This document shows, piece by piece, positions 49,001 to 61,000 of a stretch of 64,000 nucleotides of DNA (its first letter is position 1; each line of letters starts with the position of its first letter). The position numbers were made by a program, and so were the translations under genes. Under the pieces are notes generated by a model. The model was not told where the DNA came from. It did no database searches and worked only from the letters and a program-made list of their open reading frames with translations. The stretch is from Xiphias gladius (taxonomy: Eukaryota > Chordata > Actinopteri > Istiophoriformes > Xiphiidae). Location of the stretch: positions 190,161-254,160 of the forward strand of contig NC_053401.1 of assembly GCF_016859285.1 (NCBI RefSeq). Direction: 5' to 3'.

Positions 49001-52000
49001 AGAAAAATGAAAGCACCGAGACTTTTTTCAGTGAGATTCTTCTAAGCAGCTTCCAGCAACAGCTCAGCCATTTCTAAGCACCGGACTTTTTATTTTTTCA
49101 TTGGATAAATAAGGGACCTGTTTATGTTCTTTGGACTTTAAAGACATAAATGAGTTCACGCTGCTATCCATGTCAAACACCACGCACCAGGGCAGTTGCA
49201 GCCATTTTCTTGAGGTAATCGTTAATGGCAGCATCCGTCGGAGCGAAGACAGTAAATTCGTTGGTTTGTTCGATCTCGTCTGTGATGTTGTAGTCCTGAA
49301 CCACAAACAGACACAAATACTTACTGTAAAGAAACATTACAAATATTTCTCCAGAGTTAAAGCTCAGAATGTAAAGTGCTGCCTGTGCTTGTGTGTTCAT
49401 ACGATGAGATATGATCTGAAGAGAGAGAACTCGGGTCTAAGGTCGAGCGTCGCCAGCAGCCCTTCACTCAGCTTCCTGTCAGGAACCAAAACCTGCAGAT
49501 GAAAACAGGCAGAGACAGAAAGGACAGCCTCTCAGTCTGTGGCGTCAAAGCTTCATCAGCATCACTAACACCGTGAGCCTCGTACCTTATCGATGACGTG
49601 GATCAGTCCGTTGGTTGCAGCTATATCCGATGTGGTGACGGTCGCTCCACCAACAGCCGTGAGCTGATAGAACAAACACGCAGAATAAAATCACAGAGAG
49701 ACACATTTCTTTTATAAATCAAAGGGTTTATTTTTGGATGTATCACAGTTTCATATGAAGAAGAAAAGTTAATAGTTAGGAATTTTACATCTTGGGTTTT
49801 TTCATGTTTCTAAACATGTGGCGCTCAATTAATAAAACATTCTCATTAGAAGATATTTGCTAACAGCCAAAATGTGGATAGTTCATCTAAAAAATAAACC
49901 CTGAATCTTCTCTTCTGGGCAGAAGTGATGTTAAATGACAGTAAGCATCACCTCACTGGTTGTTGAAACAGAAAGTCTTGTCTTGAGAAGTGAAGTCACA
50001 GAGGAAACGGTGCTCAGGATGGACAATGGATAGTAACCCGGGATCATGTGATTTCTGTCAGATACGGGACAAATGGAAGATGTTACAAATGTTCAAAAAC
50101 TGCTGGAGCCAGAGCTAAATTTAATTTCAGTCTGTTGCCATTCAAAACATTTTCAGGTTAATATTTTAGCTCAGGAAGCCACCAGCCATGAAATAAAAAA
50201 TGCTGAACGTCCGACTTGTAAAAGCACCAGTAAGTAAAAAGATATGAGCCACATTAAAATTGAAAAAGTTGTAACCTGATGAGACTCGGCAGGTTTCCTT
50301 TGTTGATCCAGAAGTTTTTGTCCTCTGAAGACATTTTTGCGACAGCAGCTAAAGACGGAACCAGCAGCGTGAGGTTCTGATCCGACAGAGATTGAAACAG
50401 ACCGGTCCTCTGACAGAGGGAGGCACAAAGACAGAAGTATAAACTCCGACACTGCTAACAGCAGGAAGACTTAAAGGGGCTCAAAATGTAAGGTTTGAAC
50501 CGAAATCCAGGCCAACAAAAATCATAATTAACATTTGCAACACTGATGACATTTGTGATACAGGCAACTTTGCAATATGTGGTCTCCTGGAGTTTTAGTT
50601 CTGCATGTATGCACATCTGTCTTATATTGAACACAGTTCTTTAATATACACCCAACTGGAGTTTTGGTTAAATAAATGTATGATACGATACATGCACATT
50701 AGTGATATAGGCTCTTCTGAACTTGTTTTTACCTACAGTATGTACATGAGTTGTACTTTGGGATATAAAATTATACACCAATTAAATGTGTAATGTACAC
50801 CCAGCTTGAGTTGCAACTCCATATGTACATAAAGAATGTTGTCATTTAGTTGCGGTCATTATTCGTACATACACGCTGCTTTAGTTGCAGTTAGATTTGC
50901 AAATTTGTGACATTCATTATAACCACATGCACATGGAGTTCCCCATTTACTCCTGTAAATTATTTAATTATCTCGTTGAGAATTTATCGAAACGAATTGA
51001 TTTCTGGCCCAGATCTAAATGCCGGTCTGAGCAGGCCTCTACTCTCTGACTATGTTTTACATCCAAAGGCCTCAGACGTGAGTGATACTCACAAGAGTCC
51101 ATGAGAAGAACTCCCCGGCATCGGGCACAGCCATCAGCTCCTGGAATCATCAGGAAAACACACTCAGGTTTGGTAGTGAAGATACCACACTGTCTAACGT
51201 TCGAGCATGGCCGTCACTCACCTGTTCCACCGAACCGAAACATATACGTCCATTTCCACTATATCCTTCATCGCAGACACACGTCCACTGAGAAGACAGC
51301 AGGCGACAGCTGGCCTGAAGACATGAACAGCAAAGTTACATCACATTCAAGAACGAGCGGCCACAGGTGCGTTTTTTGTAGATTTGGCATCTTTTGATCA
51401 TGAAATATTCATTTTACGTTTTATTTTGATGTCAGAAGCTTTGTTGTCTGGTGTTCAGTAATTATTTTGTCACAACTGTCAAAAACAACATTTTTAGCCT
51501 CAAAGACTCAAACCAGTGAAAAACTATCGCCGAACTTGTGTTTCATGATTCAGAGATATGTCTTTAGTAATAAGACAACAGACAGAACAGTAACCGGGTT
51601 TGTCATTCTACAGTCTGGAATCGGGTTTATCGCACTCACCAGGTAATGACAGCCTCCATTCCCAGTTACACACTGGTTAACGGCTTCACAGTCTCGTCCG
51701 TCTCCTTTGTACCCGGACTTACAGCTGCAGTCACTCTGTTGGTTTAGCAAAGAACCGAACGTGTTCAAAGAGCGAGAGCAGGAAATGTGAGAGACCCTCT
51801 GGTGCCCAACCGGTAGGAGATGACAGCTTTGACACTCAAAGTGTTTCTGCCTCTGCGGTTTCTTATCATAATGTGAACGTGATGTCCGCAGACAGCAACC
51901 GAGAAAGGTCTCGTACAAATGAGAGACTTAACATTTAAGTCAAGCAGCGTTGGCGGGGCCGATGCCGCCATCTTTCATTTTTCACGGTTTACACTGACTT

Positions 52001-55000
52001 TTGTCCTTGCTGCACTCTTGTCCTCCCCCTCCTCAGAGGAATTTAGTACCGACTGTACTGTTCTATCTGTTTTTCATAAATGCACCCAAGGCTCCGTGGC
52101 TGCACCATGGAAGGCAGCTTTCATACTGAATAGATTATCCTGGTGAAATAAAGGAAACTGAAACTGAATACACACATCATACACACTGCTGAGATCAGCA
52201 CAACTCATCCTTTCCAGTGTCACAGAATCTCAAAGGTCCTTAGTGGATAAACGTTCAAAACTCCTTAACATCAGATCTTGTCTCCATGCTTACAGCAGCT
52301 ACCAGCAGCTAATAAAATATGACTTCTCATGGTGCAGATTCATCAAAATGGAAACAAATATGGCAGTGATCAAACTGACACTGTTTACTCACCCAAAAAT
52401 CTGTTGTTCTAAAAAATTTTACCTGCCAGAGAAACACTTTTGGACAGACAACATTTTATTTCTTTTTTTTTTATTGAGAACCATAGACTTGAAAATATTA
52501 TCAAAAAAAGAAACAAGGATAACGTATTGCCAGGAGGGTGGAAAGATAAGAAATCTTAAGGTTAGAAAATATGACCTATAAGGGAATAAAGTCATGGTTT
52601 AGTTTTTGGAAACGTGTGACGATAAAACCTCAGTGGACCTTACCTGTCCAGGTCCGACGTGGATGCAGGTGGCGTTGGGGTGACAGCCTCCTCTGTCAGG
52701 ACTGTTACAGTTGTTGATTGGTTGACACTCGTCTCCGTCCTGCCTCCATCCTGTCAGACACTGGCAGGAGTGAGTCCCCGGTCCCGTCTTTATACATTTA
52801 GCCTGCAGAGGGCACCAGCCGGCACAAAGCCAAAGACAACGACACTGGACAGTGAGGCATCAGGACGGATGAGCCAGACGTCGGTGTTCATTCAGGTTAA
52901 CACACAGTTGGGACTGTTAAAAGCTCAGTAGATATTATTTTAGAGTTGGTGCGACTTACATTCACGCTGCAACCGCCTCGGAGAGGTGGAGCACAGGGGT
53001 CAGACTCCACACAGGTGATACCATCACCTTGGTAACCAGGTTTACATACACACCTAAAAATACACAGTACACAAATTGAACTATGTGTGGTATAAAGAGG
53101 TGACGCACTGGTAACAATTCTCAGTCTGAAGCGAGAGGTGTCAGAGTTTAGCGTTGTGGGCACCGCAACCAAAGATACTGAAGGGCTCGCCAACAAAATA
53201 ATAAAGAGGTGAACATTAAATACAGGTCTGTACCAGGATGTGAACTCTGGTCTCCTGTATGAGAGTCAGACATGCTGTACATCCATCCACCACCCTGACC
53301 TCCACCTCTCCTCTGTCCACCTCTCCATATAAAGGCCTCACTACCTCCTGTAGAGTCACTGAACGTCAGGACTCGGTCATCTGAGTTTCCCATGAGCTCT
53401 TCATCAGACGTCTGACTCTTGAGGTTGAGCGGAGAAATGTGACACAGTTATTGTTTTAAAGTTAAAACCGAGTGTGATCGATACAGGTAAACTCACCTTG
53501 TTGTCCGCTTGCTGAAGTCGCAGTCGGCGTGGGCATGACAGAACTGAGCCTGAACGCCGCAGGCCGCCGTCTGTCGATCGCAGAACCAGCCTGTGAAACC
53601 CTTCAGACACGACTCAGGTTTACATCGACCATCTGAGTCCGGCCGGTTATCACATTGTCCGTGGATACAGGGACAGGCTGTGGGCACACAGGTGTGGTTA
53701 CATCGTCCTGTCATCGCTCCCACCTGTACGACGTCATGAGTTGAGATGAGTCAGACTTACTTGTGTCACAGTTTGGTCCATATTTGTTGGAGGAGCAGTA
53801 CTGGCAACGAGAGCCTCTGAAGTTCGAATCACAGATACACATTCCATTTCCTCCAATCCCCTCCAAACACTGAAAACAGAAAACATTTCAGTTCCCTTCA
53901 GTCCTCTTAAAACACTGTAAAAATTCCCCACTTCAGTTCCTTTCAGTCCTTTAAAAACACTGTAAAAACCCCCCACTTCAGTTCCCTTCAGTCCTCTTAA
54001 AACACTGTAAAAACCACTTCAGTTCCCTTCAGTCCTCTTAAAACACTGTAAAAAACACTTCAGTTCCCTTCAGTCCTCTTAAAACACTGTAAAAAAACCC
54101 CCCACTTCAGATCCCTTCAGTCCTCTAAAAACACTGTAAAAAAACCCCACTTCAGATCCCTTCAGTCCTCTTAAAACACTGTAAAAAACAACACTTCAGG
54201 TTCCTTCAGTCGCAAACAAACCCTGTAAAATATTAAAATAAAAGCTGATAAAATGCAACAGCCAGGTGGAGTTTTTGAACAGGTTTTAAAGACTTTTGTG
54301 CATGGATTAATGGGTTTTAAGGGGTTAATTAAAAGTTAAATTTGACCAAATAACCATCAACAAAAACTATCCCTGAATTTTCACCTTATTTGTAAAGTTT
54401 TAAGGTATAAATTAAAGTAAGCTTTCGTGTTACTTAAGGAATTTTATGTGGTTTTTAAAGGGGTAAAAATCTCTCAAAAACCCCTCAAGTTGCCCAAAAA
54501 AATTTTCACATCAAGTTTATAAGTTTAAGTTTAAATTTACTCTAGAAATTATTTATTATTTTAATTATTTACCATGAAATTAACCTCTGAATCACTTTAA
54601 AATTGCCTTGTTTTTTAAATTAGGGGATGACTTTTTGTACTTGATAAACCATATTAAATCAATCCCTGAATTTTAAAATATTTAAAAAATGAAGGGTTTT
54701 TAAGGTATAAAAACGGATGGAGAAAAACAGATAGCTTTCCTGGTATTTTACAATTTTAAGGGTTTTAAATTTTATCAATTGGCATTAAAGCCATACCTGA
54801 ATTTTAACCTTAATTAAAAAAAAATAATTATCCTTTAAATTTAAAAATAAAAAAATGACTTTACTCCTTAAATTATGCATAAAAACAATAAAAACTGCAT
54901 TAATATGTGGCCATTCTTGTGGCTAGGAGTTCGAACATTTATATACACTGTAGTCACAATGCGCCTGCTTCCATTGAGGCCGGTGACCTTTACTTCATAT

Positions 55001-58000
55001 CATTAACCATCTCTACCCATCAGTTTGTGTCATCTCTACTGTCAAATGATGGCTCCAAAATGCTCCTAAAATACTTACAAAAAAAACACCTTAATACTAA
55101 CCATTAATAAAACCCTCATTTAAAACCCTTATTAACACACAGTTAAATACTGTCGGGCACATTAAAAAATGTTTCCGTTAGGAAGTCCAATTTCTGTTTT
55201 GTGGAAGCATGTAGGACGTTATAACTGTGTTGAGTGTGTCGAAAGCCTGACCTGACCGTGTCCAGAGCAGGGATTCTGGTATCCACCTGGACAGGGGGTG
55301 CAGTCTGGACCATAGAAACCTTTACAACACGCTGGGGTCTGAACACACACAGGTACACATCACTGGACAAATTCAAATGGGTTTGAAAAGGTCAAATTTT
55401 CCATTTCAATTGTTTCATTTTTCTTTCTTTTTTTTTTTTAACTGAAATTGCCCAATAAGTCCGGAAAGAGCTCGGAAAGAGATGATTTGAGATCAGCAAT
55501 TCTGAGACAACTGGGCAGCTCTGTTTGTACTGAAGATCATGTGATGTGATCAGAAGGTCCAGAACAGCTTTTAAACGGACCTTGATATGACATTGTTTTG
55601 TCAACTGCTGTTTCCACTTACTTTCATTATAACATTTCAGTAATTTGTAACTAAAGTTGGTCACAGATGCTGCCCAGGGCCACTGATCTGAAAATGAATT
55701 CAGTACATTTATAACATCCGAATCACTTATGTACCGTTACAGTTGCGTTGCAGAGCGGTGAGCAACCGGTTGCCGGGATGTTGACAGCTGGACTGCCAAT
55801 GGAGAGAGTGTAAACACATCCAAAAGTGGAGGAGCCCTGATCAGCGCACAGAGAGATCATCATACACTGAGACACAGATCTCTGTTTCATACAGAGACAG
55901 TTAACATATGAGTGTAGGTCCATAAAAAACCAAGAAAAACTCAACAGAGTGAGACGTCTTACTGTATAAACTCCAGACGAGCACTGGGATAGTTTTACTT
56001 TTGAGCAGCTGACACATTCACCCTGAAAAAGAGAGGAGATTCTTAAAGATCTCCAAAGCACATCGAGGTAAACTTACAGTAAACCCTGGTGTGTTTTCCT
56101 CGTATGTGCAGAGGCTGTGAGGAGGGAAGTGGTTTTACGCCGCACAGATTGTACGACTGTTAAGGCCAAGTTTTGATTTGTGATTTTAGCCTGTTGGAAT
56201 AAAAACGAAAAACATATCCTGGGATCTCCTCCACGTTAATGTGAAAGAAAAACAGAAAATCATCATATCAGACAAACTGGAGCCAATGATCCAGAACGTT
56301 TGGCTTTTTTTCTTAAAAAAATGAAACAAATCAACTGAAAAATGGTTTTACTGTAAAGTTTTATTCAACAAGCTGCAGAATCACAAACTTTGGCTCCTGA
56401 TCGGTTAAAATGTTTCCTCCACCGGCCAATGATATCATCTCTGGTTCAGCAGCATTTTCTATTCAGTAAGGTTCTGTCTCAGAGCAGAATCAGCTGTTAG
56501 CTGCAGAGATCTGCTCAGAGATCTGGATCTGATGAAGCTGTGGAGGTTTCACGCTGAAAACCCCAGATCTAACGTCTTACGCTGTTCCTGTGTGTTTAAG
56601 GCTGTTTAATGAATGTTGCTGAGGCTCTGTGTTTGATGTGCTTGAAGTTTCAGTGTGGGACATTTTCATCAAAAGACTAAAACAAACAAAAAAAAAGGAA
56701 CATGGCAGCTTTGAATGTCACCTTGATGGTCTTGGTCTCGCTGACGTCGCATCTGTGGGGCAGCAAAGGTTCGATGGAGGACGGAGTCAAAATTCCATCC
56801 AGCACATACAGACGTCCGTTTTTAGCTTCCACTGCCGCCTCCAACACTGCCGCTCCGTTAACCAGAATCTGACCCTGAGAAACAAAACACCGCTCAAAAA
56901 TCCAGACGACACTGAATGCAACATCAAGCATGGTCCGCACTCTGCGGTGGAGGAAGTACTCAGACTCAGACTCAGGTAAATGTACTTAGTTACTTTCCAC
57001 CACTGGCTTTAATTGTAATATAATGCTGCTATATTTCTACTTTGACTGTTCTGTTTTCTAAGCCCCCAAAATAAGCATCGCTGTGATACTGGAATCTTAA
57101 AATGGCGTAAAAAGAACCCTGAAGAAAAATGAAGAAAAAACTCAACGCAGTCTGTCATTGAAATGAGAATCTTTTCACTGGAGAGACCTGAGAACCTTAT
57201 AAACAGAGGTTTAGACCACACTCACATTTTCTGTCACGTTAATCGTCAGAACCTGATTGGCCATGGTCACAATTCTGGGACTTGACACGGCAAAGTAGAC
57301 TTCCAGCTTCAAATCAGGAAAATGAATCATGATGAGAAGATCAGAGCAATGGAAACTGTATTAACTGAATTAAGACATGAGTGAGTCAGCGGACAGTTGT
57401 ACTCACTGTGGTGGAGAGGACAATGTGGTTCCTGAGAAACTCCACCAGCTTGTTGTGACCCTGCAGATTCAGAATAAAGATTTCAAATAAGATGGAAAGA
57501 AAGTTAGAAAACCCAAGAACCCAACAGAAACCAGGTCTTTGATTGGGTTTTAATGGGTTTTGTGGATGGATTAAGGGTTTTAAGGTGTAAAAGCCTTATC
57601 AAGAAAATCAGCTTTTTTACCTTAGAATTACCTGCATTTTTCAATCACGCTACAATTGTGTATCTTTTCTATTTAGTAAAGATGACTCTAGATGTGGTGC
57701 TAATTGATGTGTAATGCGTTTTCTTGCTTTTTATTGGATAAAAACACTTTTTGTTATTTGGGATATACCCTCTGAAGTCTTTCTCCTTAAAAAATGCAGA
57801 AAGAGCAGTAAGAAAAATCTTTTAAAATCTTTTTCTTAGTACATTCAAGTATGAAAAATACCATACTTTATACGTAATGGATCATGGGTACATTTTAACC
57901 TTAAAATTGCCTTAATTTAGCCATTTGTGTGAATTTTATTTGCAGACAAGGGTTGACTGGGTGGGTCCATTTCAATTTTTGGTCAATTAGTCATTGTTGG

Positions 58001-61000
58001 GTCCAGCACACATTTTCACACCCCTTAAAATTCATGTGCTGAGTGGTTCTCACTTCAGCACTGCTGAGGAAAGGCAGGTGTCCTTCAGTCATCGCATCGA
58101 AAGCTGAGCTGCTGGGAGCGAAGACGGTGATGGGCCCAGGACGGTCCATGACAGACGCCAGGTCAGTTTTCTGCAGAGGAAGGGAACGGCCCACATTAGT
58201 CAATTTGTGAGCTACACTCTCCCTGAGTTGCAGCTACATAAATTTGATATCCGTTCTCTTGAGTTGAGTCCTTCATCCCACATTCAGTTTCAATGCAGAG
58301 TGAGTATTGATGATTACAGAACTTCTAAACTAATCAAACCGATTTTCTTAATCCAAACTGATCAAACCGACACATCAGAACTTTATACTAAAACTACCTG
58401 CACATTGTCCTGATCCTGATCATACAGTTTTACCCAGAGGCAAACTGATCATCTGGACATGTTGTCAAAGTTTAAAACAACCAATGGAACAACAGTGATT
58501 CACAACTATCGGTTGAACTCAACCCTGAACGCTGTCCATCAATCTGAGAGGTTCATCTTCTGAGGAACAGGAATGTGATCCAGAAGTTTAATGGAAATCA
58601 GCACAACAGCTTTCAACATATTTTATCAGTCAGAGCAAGATCCAGGATCTGACTGACTATAATGAAATTTTGTGTTTGAATCTGAATCTAAATGGTGCAG
58701 ACCAGCATTTCCTATCGTACACTGCAAATGAACAGTAATCTCCTTACCTCTAACAAAGACTTGAACTTGTCAAATTTTCCATAGTCAGAAATAATCTTCA
58801 TCAGGTTCTCCTGTGAAAAAAAATAGTGAATCAATAAAAACAATCAGTTGGTGAATCAGTTCACGGTTTTGTCACAGTTTTGTCACTGATCGGATCCGGC
58901 GTGAAACCAAACTTTATGTACCTCAGTATCACTCTCCACGGTGGCTGAGACGCTGTCCATCAGCTTATTGATAATGTGGATCATCCCGTTGGATGCGAGA
59001 AGATCAGACTGGATGATCAAGCCCTTCTTTCTGCTGCCATGGATACGGATTTTAGTGTCCTGGAAGAAAACCAACAAGATGATCTGTGGACTGAAAATTG
59101 ACTCAACGCCACCTGACAACCAACCGTCTGGTGTTGGGGGGAGCTGGGGGATGTTCGACAAGTTGTCTTAAATAAACATATTAAACGATGAATTTGTAAT
59201 TAAACCCTTCTCATAAAGAATAGCCTAAAAATAAAAAATATGATTCCCTTTATCGCTTTTTAGAAGATATATCTCTCCCTTGTGGCACTGGGTCAATTTC
59301 TGATTTCTTTCATCTCATGTAAATCCTGTATCGGCTGAAGTCCAATCTTTAGAACGTGACGCGTTTTGTCTGTGTGTAGTAAATCTCCTGGGGATGATCT
59401 TATTTTTGAATGATGTGATCTCAAACTTTTTTGTGTAAAGTGATGTCTGACTGCATCTTAAGTCGAAAATGTTGATCTACTAATCCGGGTTTAATGCGGA
59501 AGAAGACAAGCTGCCGTCACTGTGAAAGGATAAAGGATTTTACTCTTTAACTGCTTTTTTCAGGAAATATCGGATTGGACAGATTACTGCAATAAATTTT
59601 ATAGCTTTTGAAATGAGGTTAATTCTGGTTGAACCTGTAGCAGAGAGGAAGTTTCAGATGATCTGAAAAAGATTTTGTTTGAAGCAGACTGAGGTCTCAG
59701 GAGTTTATGACAAAAGGAAACAGGAACTGTGTGTTTCCAACAGTCAGCAGTTCAGCTAACGTGTGTGTCCTGCCGGACCACCGTCCTCTTTCAGACCTTT
59801 TACTTTTCATTTAGTTTACAGCACGTTCCCTGTTGCATGTGTTTTATTGTCACTTTTAAAAGACTAAACTCTTGATAAAGATGGCAACAGTCGCCTTGGA
59901 CCTGTGTTTTCTGTGTAACCAATTCATTTGTGATTGTGCACACGTTTATAATTCTGACGCAGTGCAAATGAAGATGTCATATCGTAGGCAATCTAATCTT
60001 AAAGAGCTGACTGATTTTGGGTGGAGACGTGGATATACTTCCGATTTTGTCTATTATACTGCGTTTTGTTTTTTTTTAGACCATGGCACGTGCTGCATCG
60101 TAGGTCAAAGTTGGCCAAAGGTGAACTACGTGAAAGCTTGTGTGGATTTATTTCATCTCATTGAGTGAACTCATTGACTGCAGCAATTTCACCAAAATGA
60201 ACTGATTTCTGACTGAAACCTTTGCTCTAAAGAAATAAAGCTAAACTCAAAGCCAAAATAAAAACTTTAAACCATCTCATTAATCCTCAATTTCTTTTTT
60301 GTTGTTGAAGAGGCAGAAATTGTTTTTGATTCATGTTGTGTCTAAATTTAACATTTTTTTCCTTCCTGGTGTTTTTTGTTTTATTCGTTTGATGGTTTTA
60401 ATGTTTGTCTCTTGTCGTGTTTGATCTCCCCTCACCTCCTCAGTGCTCCAGGTGTTCTTTATAATACGAAACGCTCATGGTCGTGGAAGCCTGTTTGTGT
60501 CTCTCTTACCCCCTCTGATGTGTCAGTCTCAGCTGATTTTCCAGTCAGGGTGTAAAAGACGTCAGTTTTCTTCAAAGTGTCAAATGGCATCACCCCAGCA
60601 ACCAGGTGCATCTTACACAGGTATTTAGCTTTGGACAAGTCCGCTTTCAGAGTGTTCACCTGGGGAACACCATTTAAAGGAAACAGTCATTTCTACAGGC
60701 TCTTCTTCAGTAAGATGATTCCTGATTTAAAACAGTAAAAAGAACATTCATCATGTATTTTATTTAGACAAATTTCCTCTACAGGTATTTTGTCTCTGAA
60801 ATTAACCTTCAAAACTGTTGTCAGAGCCGAAAGGAAGCAAAAGTTCCAAAATAAACACTGAAATTTTCCTTTAAAGTCAAGTGACTTTTAACTTTAACTT
60901 TAGCTGATCGATCAGTTTTTTGATGTGATTCTCACCGAAATTCCTCTGAAGCCTTTATTGATCGGGACAAATAGAGTGAAAGGACCCGAGTTCTGCAGTG

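Noticed and set aside
53724..53760. A 37-base intron between two stab2 exons
   Set aside because: Using the GTACAG acceptor puts the next exon out of frame and meets a stop; acceptor at 53,678 keeps the frame and matches the human-like cysteine spacing.
53889..54230. CRISPR-like repeat array
   Set aside because: Units are contiguous with no unique spacers and the genome is a vertebrate; it is a minisatellite.
59872..60168. 98-residue plus-strand open frame in a stab2 intron
   Set aside because: No domain, no splice context, codon pattern unlike the neighbouring exons.
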